Below, piece by piece: positions 1-9,487 of a stretch of 64,000 nucleotides of DNA. The notes below the pieces were generated by a model. It did not search any database and was not told the origin of the DNA. It saw only the letters and a list, made by a program, of their open reading frames with translations. Both the position numbers and the translations under genes were made by a program. Where the stretch lies: positions 62,001 to 126,000 of the forward strand of contig NZ_CP012160.1 of the NCBI RefSeq assembly GCF_001187845.1. Reading direction: 5' to 3'. The first letter of the stretch is position 1. Each line of letters begins with the position of its first letter. This DNA is from Octadecabacter temperatus. GTDB lineage: Bacteria > Pseudomonadota > Alphaproteobacteria > Rhodobacterales > Rhodobacteraceae.

Positions 1-372
1 TGGAACGTAAACGCAAAGCCGGCCGCTCCGCGCAGGTGCGTCCCAAGTGTAAGTGATATGCGCGGTTTGAACGTCGGTTCCTAAAGTCGTCTTAAGGGCT
101 GTCGCCAAGTGTCGCGCGCCTTGGCGCATCATCAACCGAATGGTGCCATCAGGCTCTAGGCATACAGTCAGGCCTGACGGCCAAGGGTCGAGCGCGCCAA
201 AGCGCAGCAGGTTTATCGGATGAACCTGCGGGCGCACCGAAACCTCCAGCATCAGACTTCCGCGTGCCAACAGATCCGAGCCAACCGAAACGGACCCTTG
301 CGCACGGCCTAGCCCAGCAGGGTTAAAAACCCCCTGTTCTTGCGTCCGTGTGCCGATCCATTTCAGTGTCAT
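1..372 (-). CDS. N-terminal part of an unidentified surface or Hint-partner protein (cut by window edge)
   Basis: An open frame of 124 codons starts with ATG at 372 and runs off the left end of the window without a stop. The visible protein begins MTLKWIGTRTQEQGVFN and continues with alternating hydrophobic/polar stretches that look beta-rich, reminiscent of the lectin-like (LamG/concanavalin) heads that precede Hint domains in Rhodobacteraceae. It begins 6 bp after the stop of the upstream Hint-domain gene on the same strand, so the two are almost certainly one transcript. No signal peptide is visible, which fits export by a type I route without a classical leader. The remaining C-terminal part and hence the true domain content are unknown; the lectin-like reading is inference only. 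Confidence 0.7.
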   Translation of the reverse strand, partial: MTLKWIGTRTQEQGVFNPAGLGRAQGSVSVGSDLLARGSLMLEVSVRPQVHPINLLRFGALDPWPSGLTVCLEPDGTIRLMMRQGARHLATALKTTLGTDVQTAHITYTWDAPARSGRLCVYVP

Positions 373-378
373 TGCTTG

Positions 379-1965
379 CTAGGCCACGCGTCTCTTTAGG
401 GCTTCTGCTTCATAGCGTTTTAGCATTGGGCGGGCGGCTGGCCCGTACCCTTCGCCCGTGGCGAGATCCAACTCTGGGAAGATCGTACAAATCTCCTCAA
501 CGATCTCGGCCTCAAATGACTTTGTTGTTTGTGGCCCCGGCAGAAAACTTTCCGTCGCAAGCCCTTCTGAGTAAATCACTTGGTGCTGGTCGAACATCAG
601 GTGGACGTATTCAACTTCACCGCCCTCAACGGGACGGATGCTGCGATCATTTACCAAGTCTTTGGCAGCTATAAGAACCTCGGTGTTACCAAACATCAGT
701 TCTGCCAACGCATCCTTCACCATGACACGGTGCAATGGAGAAACCATTAGATCTCCGTGCTCACCCAATGCGTTTTCACGGATGCGAATTGGTGCCATCT
801 TACCGATTGCAGGCACCGCACGACGGCCGATCCAGCGCAACGGTTGCGGGCCATCATCGCGTGTCATGACCATATCACCCGCGGTCAGCCCTTCGACCGC
901 ACGTGGGCCATCGACCGTTTCGATCATCGTTCCAGCTACAAAACATGGGATCGTTTCAACCGTAACAAAACCAACGTCGGTTTCCAGAACGTTTCCGCTG
1001 CCATCCGTGCTTTCGACTTCGTAAGTAAAGCTGGTCGTTTCGAAATCACTGTCGGTCGTGATGTCGAACGTCCCATCGGCGAGCAGCTTAACGGTCTGAC
1101 CTGTCGGCAACGTAATCGTTTGTCCCGCGACGACTGGGTTGCCGTTGATATGCGTGACGGTAAGCGTGCCGGTTGTGTTGTTGATGTCGTTATCCAACAC
1201 ATCAACGTTCTTTGTGACACTGTCCTGCATCGTTACCAGGTCGTCCAAGGCAACCAGTTCAGTTTGAACAGAATCCGCAGAGATCAGAAGGTTGGAATCG
1301 TAGCTGCTGTCCCCAACATCCGCGATGCCAATCTTGATCGTATTCGTTGTGCCAACGTTTACCGGAATTGTCAGAGTCATCGTAACTGTAAATCCATCCA
1401 TTTCAGTGTTGAACTGGTCGGAAGTGTTGTCGTTATACAGGTTGATGTTGTTTGTCTGGTTGACCGTGTTGATGGTTGTACCACTGTTCGCAATTGATAG
1501 TGGGACGTGCGTGCCGTTGATCCAAACACCCACCGCATCGTTGTAAATCGAGTTCGAGTATTCTGGGTATTCCTCGGACGAGAAAACGAATTGCATTGTC
1601 ATTACAGCGTCGGTTGGAATGAAATCTACAACCATAAAAGAGGCGTCGTAGGTGCTGGTACCCGCGACTGCGTTGAAGTCAGCGTCGTTGTTGGCACCGC
1701 CCGTGTTCGTGGATGTGTTTGTGCTTGTGTTTGACTGGGAAGAACTGCCGGTGAACCGGCTTGCCTGACCTGTCGACAGGATTACACCTGTGTCGCCGGG
1801 CGTTACGTTCCCTGCAACTGCATCTCCATTGGAATAGATCGCAGACGAATAGCTGGACCCAGAATAGCTCGCGCCAGTGACGGTAACGCCATTGCCAAAG
1901 ATTGAATTGGCCATCTGCATCGCAGTAGCACTGGTATTATATGTTAACTCTACGCCTGCAACCAT
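379..1965 (-). CDS. Choice-of-anchor L / Hint domain-containing secreted protein
   Basis: A 528-residue protein read from the ATG at 1965, chosen because AGAGGTGG lies 6-8 bp upstream; an earlier in-frame start at 2010 lacks this. Residues about 7-240 match the choice-of-anchor L type of domain (motif VFSSEEYPEYSNS and following DAVGVWING). A low-complexity Ser/Thr/Asn linker sits at about 73-95. Around 240-335 is a cadherin/VCBS-like module (VLDNDINNTTGTLTV). From Cys341 (PCFVAGTMIET) begins a Hint domain typical of roseobacters, with SPLHRVMV and a late LMFDQHQVIYSEGLATESF block. Hint domains of this class are usually found at the C-terminus of type I-secreted or surface proteins and may self-cleave; autocleavage here is not shown by sequence. 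It is followed after 6 bp by the edge-truncated gene. Confidence 0.9.
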   Translation of the reverse strand: MVAGVELTYNTSATAMQMANSIFGNGVTVTGASYSGSSYSSAIYSNGDAVAGNVTPGDTGVILSTGQASRFTGSSSQSNTSTNTSTNTGGANNDADFNAVAGTSTYDASFMVVDFIPTDAVMTMQFVFSSEEYPEYSNSIYNDAVGVWINGTHVPLSIANSGTTINTVNQTNNINLYNDNTSDQFNTEMDGFTVTMTLTIPVNVGTTNTIKIGIADVGDSSYDSNLLISADSVQTELVALDDLVTMQDSVTKNVDVLDNDINNTTGTLTVTHINGNPVVAGQTITLPTGQTVKLLADGTFDITTDSDFETTSFTYEVESTDGSGNVLETDVGFVTVETIPCFVAGTMIETVDGPRAVEGLTAGDMVMTRDDGPQPLRWIGRRAVPAIGKMAPIRIRENALGEHGDLMVSPLHRVMVKDALAELMFGNTEVLIAAKDLVNDRSIRPVEGGEVEYVHLMFDQHQVIYSEGLATESFLPGPQTTKSFEAEIVEEICTIFPELDLATGEGYGPAARPMLKRYEAEALKRRVA

Positions 1966-2285
1966 TCTGCCCACCTCTTTCAAAGGTGAGACAAGCCAGA
2001 CGGATTTCACACGAAATTATCGGTGAAATACCTATATCTAGTGGTCGACGTTGCGACCTAAGGACCATGTTGGGTCCGCTCGATGTCTGCCCTGCCTCGG
2101 GTCAATATTATTGTGTTAACTGTATGTTAATGGGCGAATTTTTTGGCGGCTTTTTGGTGTCTTATGTTCACGTAAGGCAAAGTATGTGTCGCCAAAGTCA
2201 CAGGCGATGTAGGGTTCCGCGCCGACGGGTGAGGTTTGCATCGTCGTCAAATCCTCGGTAACGCAGGGGCAACAAGGAGAGTTCC
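1966..2285. other. Divergent intergenic region between Hint gene and dapE
   Basis: This 320-bp stretch separates the leftward Hint-domain gene from rightward dapE and must hold both promoters. It is relatively AT-rich in its middle part (around 2100-2170) compared with flanking coding DNA. A dapE ribosome-binding site, AAGGAG, lies just before the ATG at 2286. I see no convincing gene: short frames here lack a ribosome site and have no recognisable protein features. A short inverted repeat, GGACC around 2062 pairing with GGTCC about 5 bases later, is too small to assign. Confidence 0.5.
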
Positions 2286-3428
2286 ATGCCTGTCGATCCG
2301 ATTGCCCTGACTGCCGACTTGATCCGCTGCCCGAGCGTGACACCCATTGAAGGCGGGGCGTTACAACTACTGGATGCTCTGCTGTCAGATGCTGGTTTTG
2401 AAACGACGCGGATTGATCGTAACGGTACACCGAACCTGTTTGCCCGCTGGGGCGCGCGTGGCGCAAATAAGTCTTTCGGATTTAACGGTCATACCGATGT
2501 TGTCCCCGTGGGCGACGAAGCCGCATGGACTGTTGACCCGTTCGGCGCAGAAGTACGAGACGGAATTATGTATGGGCGCGGCGCGACGGATATGAAGTCT
2601 GGCGTTGCCGCGTTCGCCGCCGCTGCGATCGATTTCGTGAAAGACACCCCGCCAGACGGCGCTATTATTTTGACGATTACAGGGGACGAAGAAGGCCCGT
2701 CCACAGATGGCACAATCGCGCTGTTGGATTGGATGCAATCGAACAACGAAGCAATGACGGCATGTATCGTCGGCGAACCCACTTGCCCGAACGCAATGGG
2801 CGAGATGATCAAAGTTGGGCGACGTGGTTCATTGACCTCGCATTTTACCGTCACAGGTAAGCAAGGCCATTCAGCCTACCCACACCGCGCAATTAATCCG
2901 ATGCCAGCAATGGCACGATTGGTTGACCGTTTGGCTACCCACGAGATGGACAAAGGGTCAGATCATTTTGATGCCTCAACCCTTGCCGTGGTAACAATCG
3001 ACACGGGAAATCCCGCCACAAACGTCATTCCGGCGTCCTGTAAGGCCAGCGCCAATGTTCGATTTAATGACTTACACACCAGCGCGGATGTCATTGGGTG
3101 GATGCAGAGCGAAGTGGACGTTGTCGCGGCCGAGTTTGGCGTACAGATTGACATGAATACCCGCGTTTCCGGCGAAAGCTTCCTGACGCCCCCCGGTGAA
3201 TTGTCCGATCTTGTAAGCGCTGCAGTTCAAACCGAAACCGGCGTCACGCCAGAATTGTCGACGACCGGCGGAACTTCGGATGCGCGTTTCGTCAAAAACC
3301 ACTGCCCTGTGGTTGAAGTGGGCCTGGTAGGTAAAACCATGCACCAAGTTGATGAATGTGTTCCGGTTGAGCAAATCACCCAGCTCAAAGCCATATATTC
3401 ACGTGTGCTCCGCGACTACTTCGCCTGA
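2286..3428 (+). CDS. dapE: Succinyl-diaminopimelate desuccinylase
   Basis: A 380-residue cytoplasmic M20-family metalloenzyme hydrolysing N-succinyl-LL-diaminopimelate in lysine and peptidoglycan precursor synthesis. Metal ligands expected for the family are visible: His69 in GHTDVVPVG, Asp102 in [10 protein letters not shown], the catalytic pair Glu135-Glu136 in TGDEEG, and His353 in GKTMHQVDE near the C-terminus. Length is normal for DapE (about 375-380). The start is supported by AAGGAG 8 bp upstream. A dimerisation domain occupies roughly residues 180-295 ([25 protein letters not shown] at its start region). It is followed after 69 bp by rnr on the same strand, with no terminator visible between them. 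Confidence 0.97.
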   Translation: MPVDPIALTADLIRCPSVTPIEGGALQLLDALLSDAGFETTRIDRNGTPNLFARWGARGANKSFGFNGHTDVVPVGDEAAWTVDPFGAEVRDGIMYGRGATDMKSGVAAFAAAAIDFVKDTPPDGAIILTITGDEEGPSTDGTIALLDWMQSNNEAMTACIVGEPTCPNAMGEMIKVGRRGSLTSHFTVTGKQGHSAYPHRAINPMPAMARLVDRLATHEMDKGSDHFDASTLAVVTIDTGNPATNVIPASCKASANVRFNDLHTSADVIGWMQSEVDVVAAEFGVQIDMNTRVSGESFLTPPGELSDLVSAAVQTETGVTPELSTTGGTSDARFVKNHCPVVEVGLVGKTMHQVDECVPVEQITQLKAIYSRVLRDYFA

Positions 3429-3497
3429 GGTGACTTCAGCAGGAAATGAAGAAAGATAGGGTCTGACGTCGCGCCTAAGCCGTGATAGGCAGGCCTT

Positions 3498-5741
3498 ATG
3501 ATACGTATTCCCTCCAAAGCCGAGATCCTGACATGGATCACTGAAAACCCCACCAAAGCCGCCAAGCGTGACATCGCAAAGGCGTTTGGAATCAAGGGTG
3601 CCGCGCGCATCGATCTGAAACGTGTGCTGCGTGAGTTGGAGGACGAAGGTAAGTTGCAAAAGCGCAAGTCGTCTTACCGCGATGCAAACAAACTGCCGCC
3701 GGTATCGGTTCTTGAAATTGTTGGGCCTGACAGTGACGGCGATCTATTTGCACGCCCCTTGGAATGGGCTGGCGAGGGCGACGCGCCGCAGGTTTTGATG
3801 GTGATGAAGCCCGATGAACCCGCGCTGGGTTCGGGCGAGCGGATTCTTGGCCGACTGACTGAAGTTCGCGGTGAAGAGTATCCCTATTCCGCACGTCTGA
3901 TCCGCCGGATCGGCACCAATCCTTTGCGCATCTTGGGCGTGTTTCGGGCAGGTGCTGAAGGTGGCCGGATTGTTCCCGTGGACAAGGGGTCACAAAAGGA
4001 ATGGGTCGTTGCTGCTGGCGCAACCGGTGATGCGAAAGACGGCGAGCTTGTCGAAGCAGAGCAGGCGGGTCCAAAGGGTCGGATGGGACTACCCAAGGCG
4101 CGGATCGTTGCACGGCTTGGGGACCCGACACAGCCGCGTGCGGTTAGCCTGATTGCGATCCACCAGCATGGCATCCCTGATCATTTCCCGGACAACGTTA
4201 TTGCCGAAGCTGATGGTGCAAAACCTGCTGACCTGAAGGGGCGCGATGATCTGCGTGATTTGCCGTTGATCACAATTGATCCGTGGGACGCTCGTGATCA
4301 TGACGACGCTTGTTGCGCAATTCCCAACGGTGATGGTGGCTTCGCGCTTTGGGTCGCGATTGCGGATGTTGCGCATTACGTGACACCCGGGTCCGAACTG
4401 GACCGCGAGGCGCGCAAACGTGGCAATTCCACCTACTTCCCCGACCGCGTTGTTCCAATGTTGCCTGACCGCTTGTCTGGCGATCTTTGCTCGCTCCACG
4501 AAGGTGTTGATCGGGCTTGTATCGCGGTTGAAATGCAGATCGATCGAGACGGCAACAAAACGTCCCAGCGCTTCGTGCGTGGTTTGATGAAGTCGCCAGC
4601 ATCTTTGAACTACGAAGAAGTTCAGGCGGCGATGGACGGCGATGTGAATGACAAGGTTGCGCCGCTGCTGGACGATGTGATCCGCCCACTTTACGCCTGC
4701 TATGATGCGTTGAAAAAGGCGCGTGCTGTTCGCCAACCGTTGGAACTTGATCTGCCGGAACGCAAAATCGTTTTGAACGATGACGGTATGGTCGAAGATG
4801 TGGCATTCAGGGACCGTCTTGATGCGCATCGACTGATCGAAGAATTTATGGTCTTGGCCAACGTCGCGGCTGCTGAAACACTCGTCGCCAAAAAGACCGC
4901 CCTTTTGTTCCGCGTGCATGAAGAACCCAAACCCGAAAAGCTGGAAGCATTACGCGAAACAGCTGAGGCTGCGGGGCTGCAATTGGCAAAAGGGCAGGTT
5001 CTTAAGACCGCGCATTTGAACCGATTGCTCTCGCAGGCGTCGGGTACAGACGATGCTGAGCTGATCAATATTTCAACACTGCGCTCTATGACCCAAGCGT
5101 ATTACAATCCTGAAAACTTCGGGCACTTTGGCCTCGCTTTACTGGCGTATGCGCATTTCACATCGCCGATCCGCCGCTACTCAGATTTGATTGTTCACCG
5201 CGCGCTGATCACTGCGCATGGGTGGGGCAAGGATGGGCTGACACCGCAGGATGAAGCGATGCTGGCCGATACCGCGCAAGCGATCTCTGATACTGAGCGT
5301 CGCTCGATGGTGGCTGAGCGTGACACGACAGACCGCTACCTCGCGGCGTTCCTGAATGACCGCGTTGGTGCGGTGATGGGCGGTCGCGTTAGTGGCATCG
5401 CTAAGTTCGGGGTCTTTGTGAAGCTCGATGAAACGGGTGCGGACGGTATGATCCCGATCCGTAACCTTGGCGCCGAGTATTTCCATTACGATGCAGACAG
5501 CCAGACGTTGATGGGTTCCGATACCGGTGTCGTCATCGGGCTTGGCGTGCGTGTTACGGTAAAACTCGTTGAGGCTGCGCCTGTAACAGGCGGGCTGATT
5601 GTTGACCTGTTGGAAATTGACGGCAAAGCGATGCCCAAGGGCAAGTCATCCTATCGGGGTAAGCCGCCGCGCCGCAAGATGAGCAGCGCTAAGAAAAAGG
5701 CCGCGAAAACAGCACGTAAGGTGAAGCGCACACGCAAATAG
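3498..5741 (+). CDS. rnr: Ribonuclease R
   Basis: A 747-residue RNB-family 3'-to-5' exoribonuclease that degrades structured RNA. The N-terminus carries a winged-helix-like segment (residues about 1-60) and cold-shock domains; the RNB catalytic core is marked by the Asp-rich motif TIDPWDARDHDDA at about 258-272. An S1 RNA-binding domain follows at about 620-695 (GGRVSGIAKFGVFVKL), and the last 30 residues are a Lys/Arg-rich tail typical of RNase R rather than RNase II. The frame begins at ATG 3498; upstream sequence offers only a weak ribosome site. Downstream is the transglycosylase gene after about 95 bp. Confidence 0.96.
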   Translation: MIRIPSKAEILTWITENPTKAAKRDIAKAFGIKGAARIDLKRVLRELEDEGKLQKRKSSYRDANKLPPVSVLEIVGPDSDGDLFARPLEWAGEGDAPQVLMVMKPDEPALGSGERILGRLTEVRGEEYPYSARLIRRIGTNPLRILGVFRAGAEGGRIVPVDKGSQKEWVVAAGATGDAKDGELVEAEQAGPKGRMGLPKARIVARLGDPTQPRAVSLIAIHQHGIPDHFPDNVIAEADGAKPADLKGRDDLRDLPLITIDPWDARDHDDACCAIPNGDGGFALWVAIADVAHYVTPGSELDREARKRGNSTYFPDRVVPMLPDRLSGDLCSLHEGVDRACIAVEMQIDRDGNKTSQRFVRGLMKSPASLNYEEVQAAMDGDVNDKVAPLLDDVIRPLYACYDALKKARAVRQPLELDLPERKIVLNDDGMVEDVAFRDRLDAHRLIEEFMVLANVAAAETLVAKKTALLFRVHEEPKPEKLEALRETAEAAGLQLAKGQVLKTAHLNRLLSQASGTDDAELINISTLRSMTQAYYNPENFGHFGLALLAYAHFTSPIRRYSDLIVHRALITAHGWGKDGLTPQDEAMLADTAQAISDTERRSMVAERDTTDRYLAAFLNDRVGAVMGGRVSGIAKFGVFVKLDETGADGMIPIRNLGAEYFHYDADSQTLMGSDTGVVIGLGVRVTVKLVEAAPVTGGLIVDLLEIDGKAMPKGKSSYRGKPPRRKMSSAKKKAAKTARKVKRTRK

Positions 5742-5837
5742 CGGGCGGATTGCTGCCAGCGCACAATGCATTGGTTCCGAATTGGAAACATTCGCGATAC
5801 TCTGTCGGGGATGAGTCTTTTTTAGGTGGGTTGCGGT

Positions 5838-7076
5838 ATGACTGTTTTGCGTTGTTTGATTTTGGCTGGATTGATGGGTGCCGCCCCCGCCTTGGCAGGT
5901 CCGATTCCACAAGAAGCACCTAGCGAAATTTCCCCCTTTACCCAAGTTCAGACGTCTAACGCGCGTTTCAATCGTTGGATTTCCGGCTTTCGTGGTCGTG
6001 CGCTTAGGCAGGGGATTTCTGCATCGACGTTCGACACTGCATTTGCCGACATCGACTTGAATGCGACGGTAATTGAACGTGACCGTAACCAATCCGAATT
6101 CAGCAAGGCGCTCTGGGAATACCTTGATACAGCCGTGTCCGACGCTCGTATTCGCAATGGTCGACGTGCTTTGGAAAACAACACCAATCTGTTGAACCAG
6201 ATTGAAGCGACTTATGGCGTCGACAAAGAAGTCGTTGTGGCAATCTGGGGGCTTGAATCAGCCTATGGCGCGGTGCGCGGCAGCACCAATGTGATCGAAG
6301 CGATGGCGACTCTCGCGTATGAAGCAAGGCGCGGTGAGTTCTTTGAAGAACAGCTTGTCGCGGCGTTACAAATCATTGAGGCTGGCGACACAGCACCGCG
6401 CAACATGACGGGTTCATGGGCCGGCGCGATGGGGCACACGCAGTTCATTCCGACCAGTTTTCTAGATTATGCCGTTGACGGAAATGGGGATGGGTGGCGC
6501 GACATTTGGTCGGATGATCCGACAGATGCGCTGGCGTCTACCGCAAATTACTTGCGCAGCTTTGGTTGGACACTTGGTCAGCCTTGGGGTGTCGAAGTGC
6601 AACTTCCAGACGGGTTTGACTATGCCACTGCCCGTCGTGAAAACGAACAACTGCCAAGCGCGTGGGCCGCGTTGGGTGTTGCCGATTTGAACGGGCGCGC
6701 GGTGTCAGATCATGCGCGAGCCTCCATTCTGCTGCCAGGCGGCGCTGAGGGCGCGGCCTTCATGATTTTCCCGAACTTCGAAGTCCTTGAACGCTACAAC
6801 ACCGCCGATGCCTATGTGATTGGGGTCGGTCATTTGTCAGACCGCATTGCGGGAGGGCCCGCTATCCAAGCGACATGGCCACGTGCGGACGGTGCGCTTT
6901 CCGCGCCGCAACGTCGCGAGCTCCAAGAGCGCCTGACTGCAGCTGGGTTTGACACAACCAAGATCGACGGGCGGATCGGGCCACTCACGATCAATGCGAT
7001 CCGCGACTACCAGCTTGCGAATGGGCTTACACCGGATGGGTATGCCTCAGTACGGCTGTTGCAACGCTTGCGTTAG
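5838..7076 (+). CDS. Lytic murein transglycosylase (MltB-like) with peptidoglycan-binding domain
   Basis: A 412-residue exported enzyme that cleaves peptidoglycan glycan strands to 1,6-anhydro products. The ATG at 5838 is preferred over an in-frame GTG 12 bp earlier because AGGTGG lies about 8 bp before it and the resulting leader MTVLRCLILAGLMG is a clean signal peptide ending at ALAG. The catalytic Glu is residue 140 in AIWGLESAYG, and the MltB/SLT3-type features GAMGHTQFIPTSF and DGNGDGWRDIW follow. The C-terminal 60 residues form a PG_binding_1 domain (TKIDGRIGPLTINAIRDYQ). No lipobox Cys follows the signal peptide, so it is probably soluble in the periplasm. It converges with the small periplasmic gene on the other strand, overlapping 4 bp. 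Confidence 0.93.
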   Translation: MTVLRCLILAGLMGAAPALAGPIPQEAPSEISPFTQVQTSNARFNRWISGFRGRALRQGISASTFDTAFADIDLNATVIERDRNQSEFSKALWEYLDTAVSDARIRNGRRALENNTNLLNQIEATYGVDKEVVVAIWGLESAYGAVRGSTNVIEAMATLAYEARRGEFFEEQLVAALQIIEAGDTAPRNMTGSWAGAMGHTQFIPTSFLDYAVDGNGDGWRDIWSDDPTDALASTANYLRSFGWTLGQPWGVEVQLPDGFDYATARRENEQLPSAWAALGVADLNGRAVSDHARASILLPGGAEGAAFMIFPNFEVLERYNTADAYVIGVGHLSDRIAGGPAIQATWPRADGALSAPQRRELQERLTAAGFDTTKIDGRIGPLTINAIRDYQLANGLTPDGYASVRLLQRLR

Positions 7077-7549
7077 AACGGCACCGCTTCGCAGCTTTCA
7101 CCGCGCATACATGCCTCGACGCGATCAATGTTGTCGTCGCTCGGGGCGAAGATCGTGCTGTAACACGGGTCTATTTCGAGGACGTACCCGTTTGCCGATT
7201 GTTGGGCGAAGACTAGGATGTCGTCGCCATCATTTCCCATTGAACCACACCATGGCCCCAGACAAACAAACGTCAACGTTACATCAAGCGACGGCGCTGC
7301 TTTGAAACCTTCAACACCGAGATAGCTGCCCTCAAACACTGCATCGCGTGACATTGTTTCTGGGGCGAGTTGACTGGCTCTGGTTCTTGGAAGCGGCTCA
7401 AACGAAAACGACCCGTTCAAGACAATGTAACTTTCTTCAGCGGCGGCGGCCCAATTGAATGTTCGGGCGATATCAGGCGGGGCACACGACAGCGCCTGCG
7501 CTTGTCCTGCGATCGTGGCGATCATTGCTGCCAACATTAATCGTTTCAT
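7073..7549 (-). CDS. Small periplasmic protein of unknown function
   Basis: A 158-residue protein with a clear signal peptide ([19 protein letters not shown]) and mature start near LSCAPPDI. Six or more cysteines (for example [24 protein letters not shown]) suggest disulfides in the periplasm. I do not recognise a named domain; the N-terminal mature half, with a repeated beta-like pattern, resembles the roseobacter hypothetical proteins that contain a single small beta domain. Its ATG overlaps the rppH stop (ATGA-type, 4 bp), so the two are co-translated, but a functional link to RppH is not implied. Its 3' end overlaps the converging transglycosylase gene by 4 bp. Confidence 0.8.
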   Translation of the reverse strand: MKRLMLAAMIATIAGQAQALSCAPPDIARTFNWAAAAEESYIVLNGSFSFEPLPRTRASQLAPETMSRDAVFEGSYLGVEGFKAAPSLDVTLTFVCLGPWCGSMGNDGDDILVFAQQSANGYVLEIDPCYSTIFAPSDDNIDRVEACMRGESCEAVPF

Positions 7550-8040
7550 AGTTCATCTCCAAATGCCTCAAGGACGGCGGCGTAAACGTCGCGCTTAAAT
7601 GGGACGATGCTCGCAAGCAGATCCTTGGGAGAAATCCACGTCCATTCGGAAAATTCTTGGTGTGGTTGGACGATGTTGACCTGATCGTCGGTGCCGGTGA
7701 ACCGCATCAAGACCCATTTTTGTTCCTGACCGCGATAACGACCTTTCCAGATTTTCGGCACAATATGATGGGGCAGATCGTAGGGCAGCCAGTCGTCGGT
7801 TTCGGCAACGATCGTCACCAGATCAGCCGTGATACCGGTTTCTTCGGCAAGTTCGCGCAGCGCGGCTTCAGTAACACCCTCGCCCTTGTCGATGCCCCCT
7901 TGCGGCATCTGCCAAGCATCTTGGTCGCGGTCCACACGTTGGCCGACAAACACGTTGCCGTCTTTATTGACAACCATGAGCCCGACACAGGGGCGGTACG
8001 GCAACTTCGCAATGTCTTCGGCGCTCAACGTCTTAACCAT
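7546..8040 (-). CDS. rppH: RNA pyrophosphohydrolase
   Basis: A 164-residue Nudix hydrolase that removes pyrophosphate from the 5' end of mRNA and so opens it to RNase E-dependent decay. The Nudix box is intact: [20 protein letters not shown] followed by TG. The motif [12 protein letters not shown] and the C-terminal [14 protein letters not shown] are typical of RppH. The start at 8040 is supported by AAGGA about 8 bp upstream; an in-frame start 60 bp earlier would run through a terminator hairpin and adds a basic, unlikely N-terminus. The gene lies downstream of ctpA and is translationally coupled to the small periplasmic gene that follows. Confidence 0.95.
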   Translation of the reverse strand: MVKTLSAEDIAKLPYRPCVGLMVVNKDGNVFVGQRVDRDQDAWQMPQGGIDKGEGVTEAALRELAEETGITADLVTIVAETDDWLPYDLPHHIVPKIWKGRYRGQEQKWVLMRFTGTDDQVNIVQPHQEFSEWTWISPKDLLASIVPFKRDVYAAVLEAFGDEL

Positions 8041-8054
8041 TGTCGTATCCTTCA

Positions 8055-8088
8055 AATGAAAACGCCGCCGAGTTTTACCTCGACGGCG
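8055..8088 (-). terminator. Rho-independent terminator after ctpA
   Basis: A 10-bp stem, CGCCGCCGAG (8063-8072) with CTCGACGGCG (8079-8088), one G-T wobble, 6-base loop, followed on the minus strand by TTTTCATTT. It ends only a few bases before the rppH ribosome-binding site, so it sits in the ctpA-rppH junction and would have to be read through, or rppH started from its own promoter inside or just ahead of the stem. Confidence 0.75.
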
Positions 8089-8109
8089 CATTTTTCCCAA
8101 CGGGGAAAT

Positions 8110-9447
8110 TTATTCGTCGTTCGGGCCCAACGCAGACAGACCTTTCAGAATGTCGATGGCGTAGGCCAATTGGTAATCTTCTTCACGAAGGGCCGCGGCA
8201 TCTTCTGCACGCAAGCGGTCCGCTTCGATCAGTTCAATTTCATCCTCGGTAAGGCTGTCATTGTCCAAAGCACCACGCAGGTCGGCTTCGGAACGGAAAC
8301 CGGTTTCTTCCTCTTCCTCGAGCTCCACTGTGGGGTCGCGACGAGGCTGTTCAACGATAATGTCAGGCGAGATGCCCAGCGCTTGGATGGAACGGCCAGA
8401 CGGTGTGTAATACCGCGCAGTCGTCAGGCGCATGGCGCTATCACCGCGCAACGGCATAACCGTTTGGACGGAACCCTTACCAAACGAGTTGGTGCCAATA
8501 ACAATCCCGCGGCGGTGGTCTTGCAACGCACCTGCAACGATTTCGGACGCAGACGCAGAACCGCCGTTAATCAGTACAACGATCGGCAGACCTTCTGCCA
8601 AGTCGCCTTCACGTGCATTCCAGCGCTGCCCGTCATTTGGGTTGCGCCCGCGTGTTGATGTGATCTCGCCAGCGTCCAAGAACGCATCGGACACAGCAAT
8701 CGCTTGGTTCAGCAAACCACCCGGGTTGTTACGCAGGTCAATGACAAAACCGTTGACGTTTTCGATGCCACCAGCCTCGGCCACTTGCTCGGCTAGTTGT
8801 TCTTCAAGGCTCGGGTAGGTTTGATCGCTGAACGTAACAATACGCAGGACAACCGTTTCGCCTTCGACACGGCTGCGAACGGCGGTCAGTTTGATGGTGT
8901 CGCGCACGATGGATACGTCAAACGGCTGGTCCACGCCTTCGCGCGCCACTGTAATGATAATCTCGGACCCAACAGGCCCACGCATCAGTTCAACCGCTTC
9001 GTCCAGCGTCAGGCCAAATAGGTTTTCGCCATCAACACCAGTGATGAAATCGCCAGCTTCGATGCCAGCTTCGGCAGCTGGTGTTCCATCAATCGGGGAA
9101 ACGACCTTCACGAAGCCCTCTTCTTGGGTCACCTCAATGCCAAGCCCGCCAAATTCACCGCGCGTGGTTTCACGCATATCAGCGGCGTCCTCTGGGGACA
9201 GGTAACTGGAATGCGGATCAAGTGATGTAAGCATGCCGTCAATCGCGGCCTCAATCAGCGCAGCTTCGTCGACGTCTTCGACATACTGTGCGCGGATGCG
9301 TTCAAAGATGTCACCAAACAAATCCAGCTGTTCATAGACGGACGCGTTGTTGGTGGCTTCCTGCGCGATAAGTGGTCCTGCGATCTGTGTCGTGGCGACT
9401 GCGCCTAACAAGATCCCGCCCGTAGCGGCCATTGCAAATTTTTTCAT
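8110..9447 (-). CDS. ctpA: Carboxy-terminal processing protease (S41 family)
   Basis: A 445-residue exported serine protease that trims C-termini of envelope proteins. An N-terminal signal or anchor segment (residues 1-29, ending near LIAQEA) precedes the S41 N-domain, a PDZ domain at about 95-180 (GGLGIEVTQEEGFVKVVSPI at its start), and the catalytic core. The Ser/Lys dyad is visible as Ser299 in GGSASASE and Lys324 in SFGKGSVQT, spaced 25 residues as in Tsp/Prc. The acidic C-terminus (PTVELEEEEETG and beyond) is variable in the family. It follows the EnvC-like gene by 40 bp on the same strand; the pairing envC-ctpA is conserved in many proteobacteria and fits shared work on amidase/hydrolase control. 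Confidence 0.96.
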   Translation of the reverse strand: MKKFAMAATGGILLGAVATTQIAGPLIAQEATNNASVYEQLDLFGDIFERIRAQYVEDVDEAALIEAAIDGMLTSLDPHSSYLSPEDAADMRETTRGEFGGLGIEVTQEEGFVKVVSPIDGTPAAEAGIEAGDFITGVDGENLFGLTLDEAVELMRGPVGSEIIITVAREGVDQPFDVSIVRDTIKLTAVRSRVEGETVVLRIVTFSDQTYPSLEEQLAEQVAEAGGIENVNGFVIDLRNNPGGLLNQAIAVSDAFLDAGEITSTRGRNPNDGQRWNAREGDLAEGLPIVVLINGGSASASEIVAGALQDHRRGIVIGTNSFGKGSVQTVMPLRGDSAMRLTTARYYTPSGRSIQALGISPDIIVEQPRRDPTVELEEEEETGFRSEADLRGALDNDSLTEDEIELIEADRLRAEDAAALREEDYQLAYAIDILKGLSALGPNDE

Positions 9448-9487
9448 CTACTCAATTCCAATCATTCTTGCCCGACATGACATAGGT

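Noticed and set aside
4089..4919. Open frame of 276 codons on the minus strand opposite rnr
   Set aside because: Antisense shadow of the RNase R catalytic region; length reflects the codon bias of the real gene.
7657..8658. Open frame of 333 codons on the plus strand opposite rppH and ctpA
   Set aside because: It lies entirely antisense to two well-supported genes with clear motifs, has no ribosome site, and its product has no recognisable domain.
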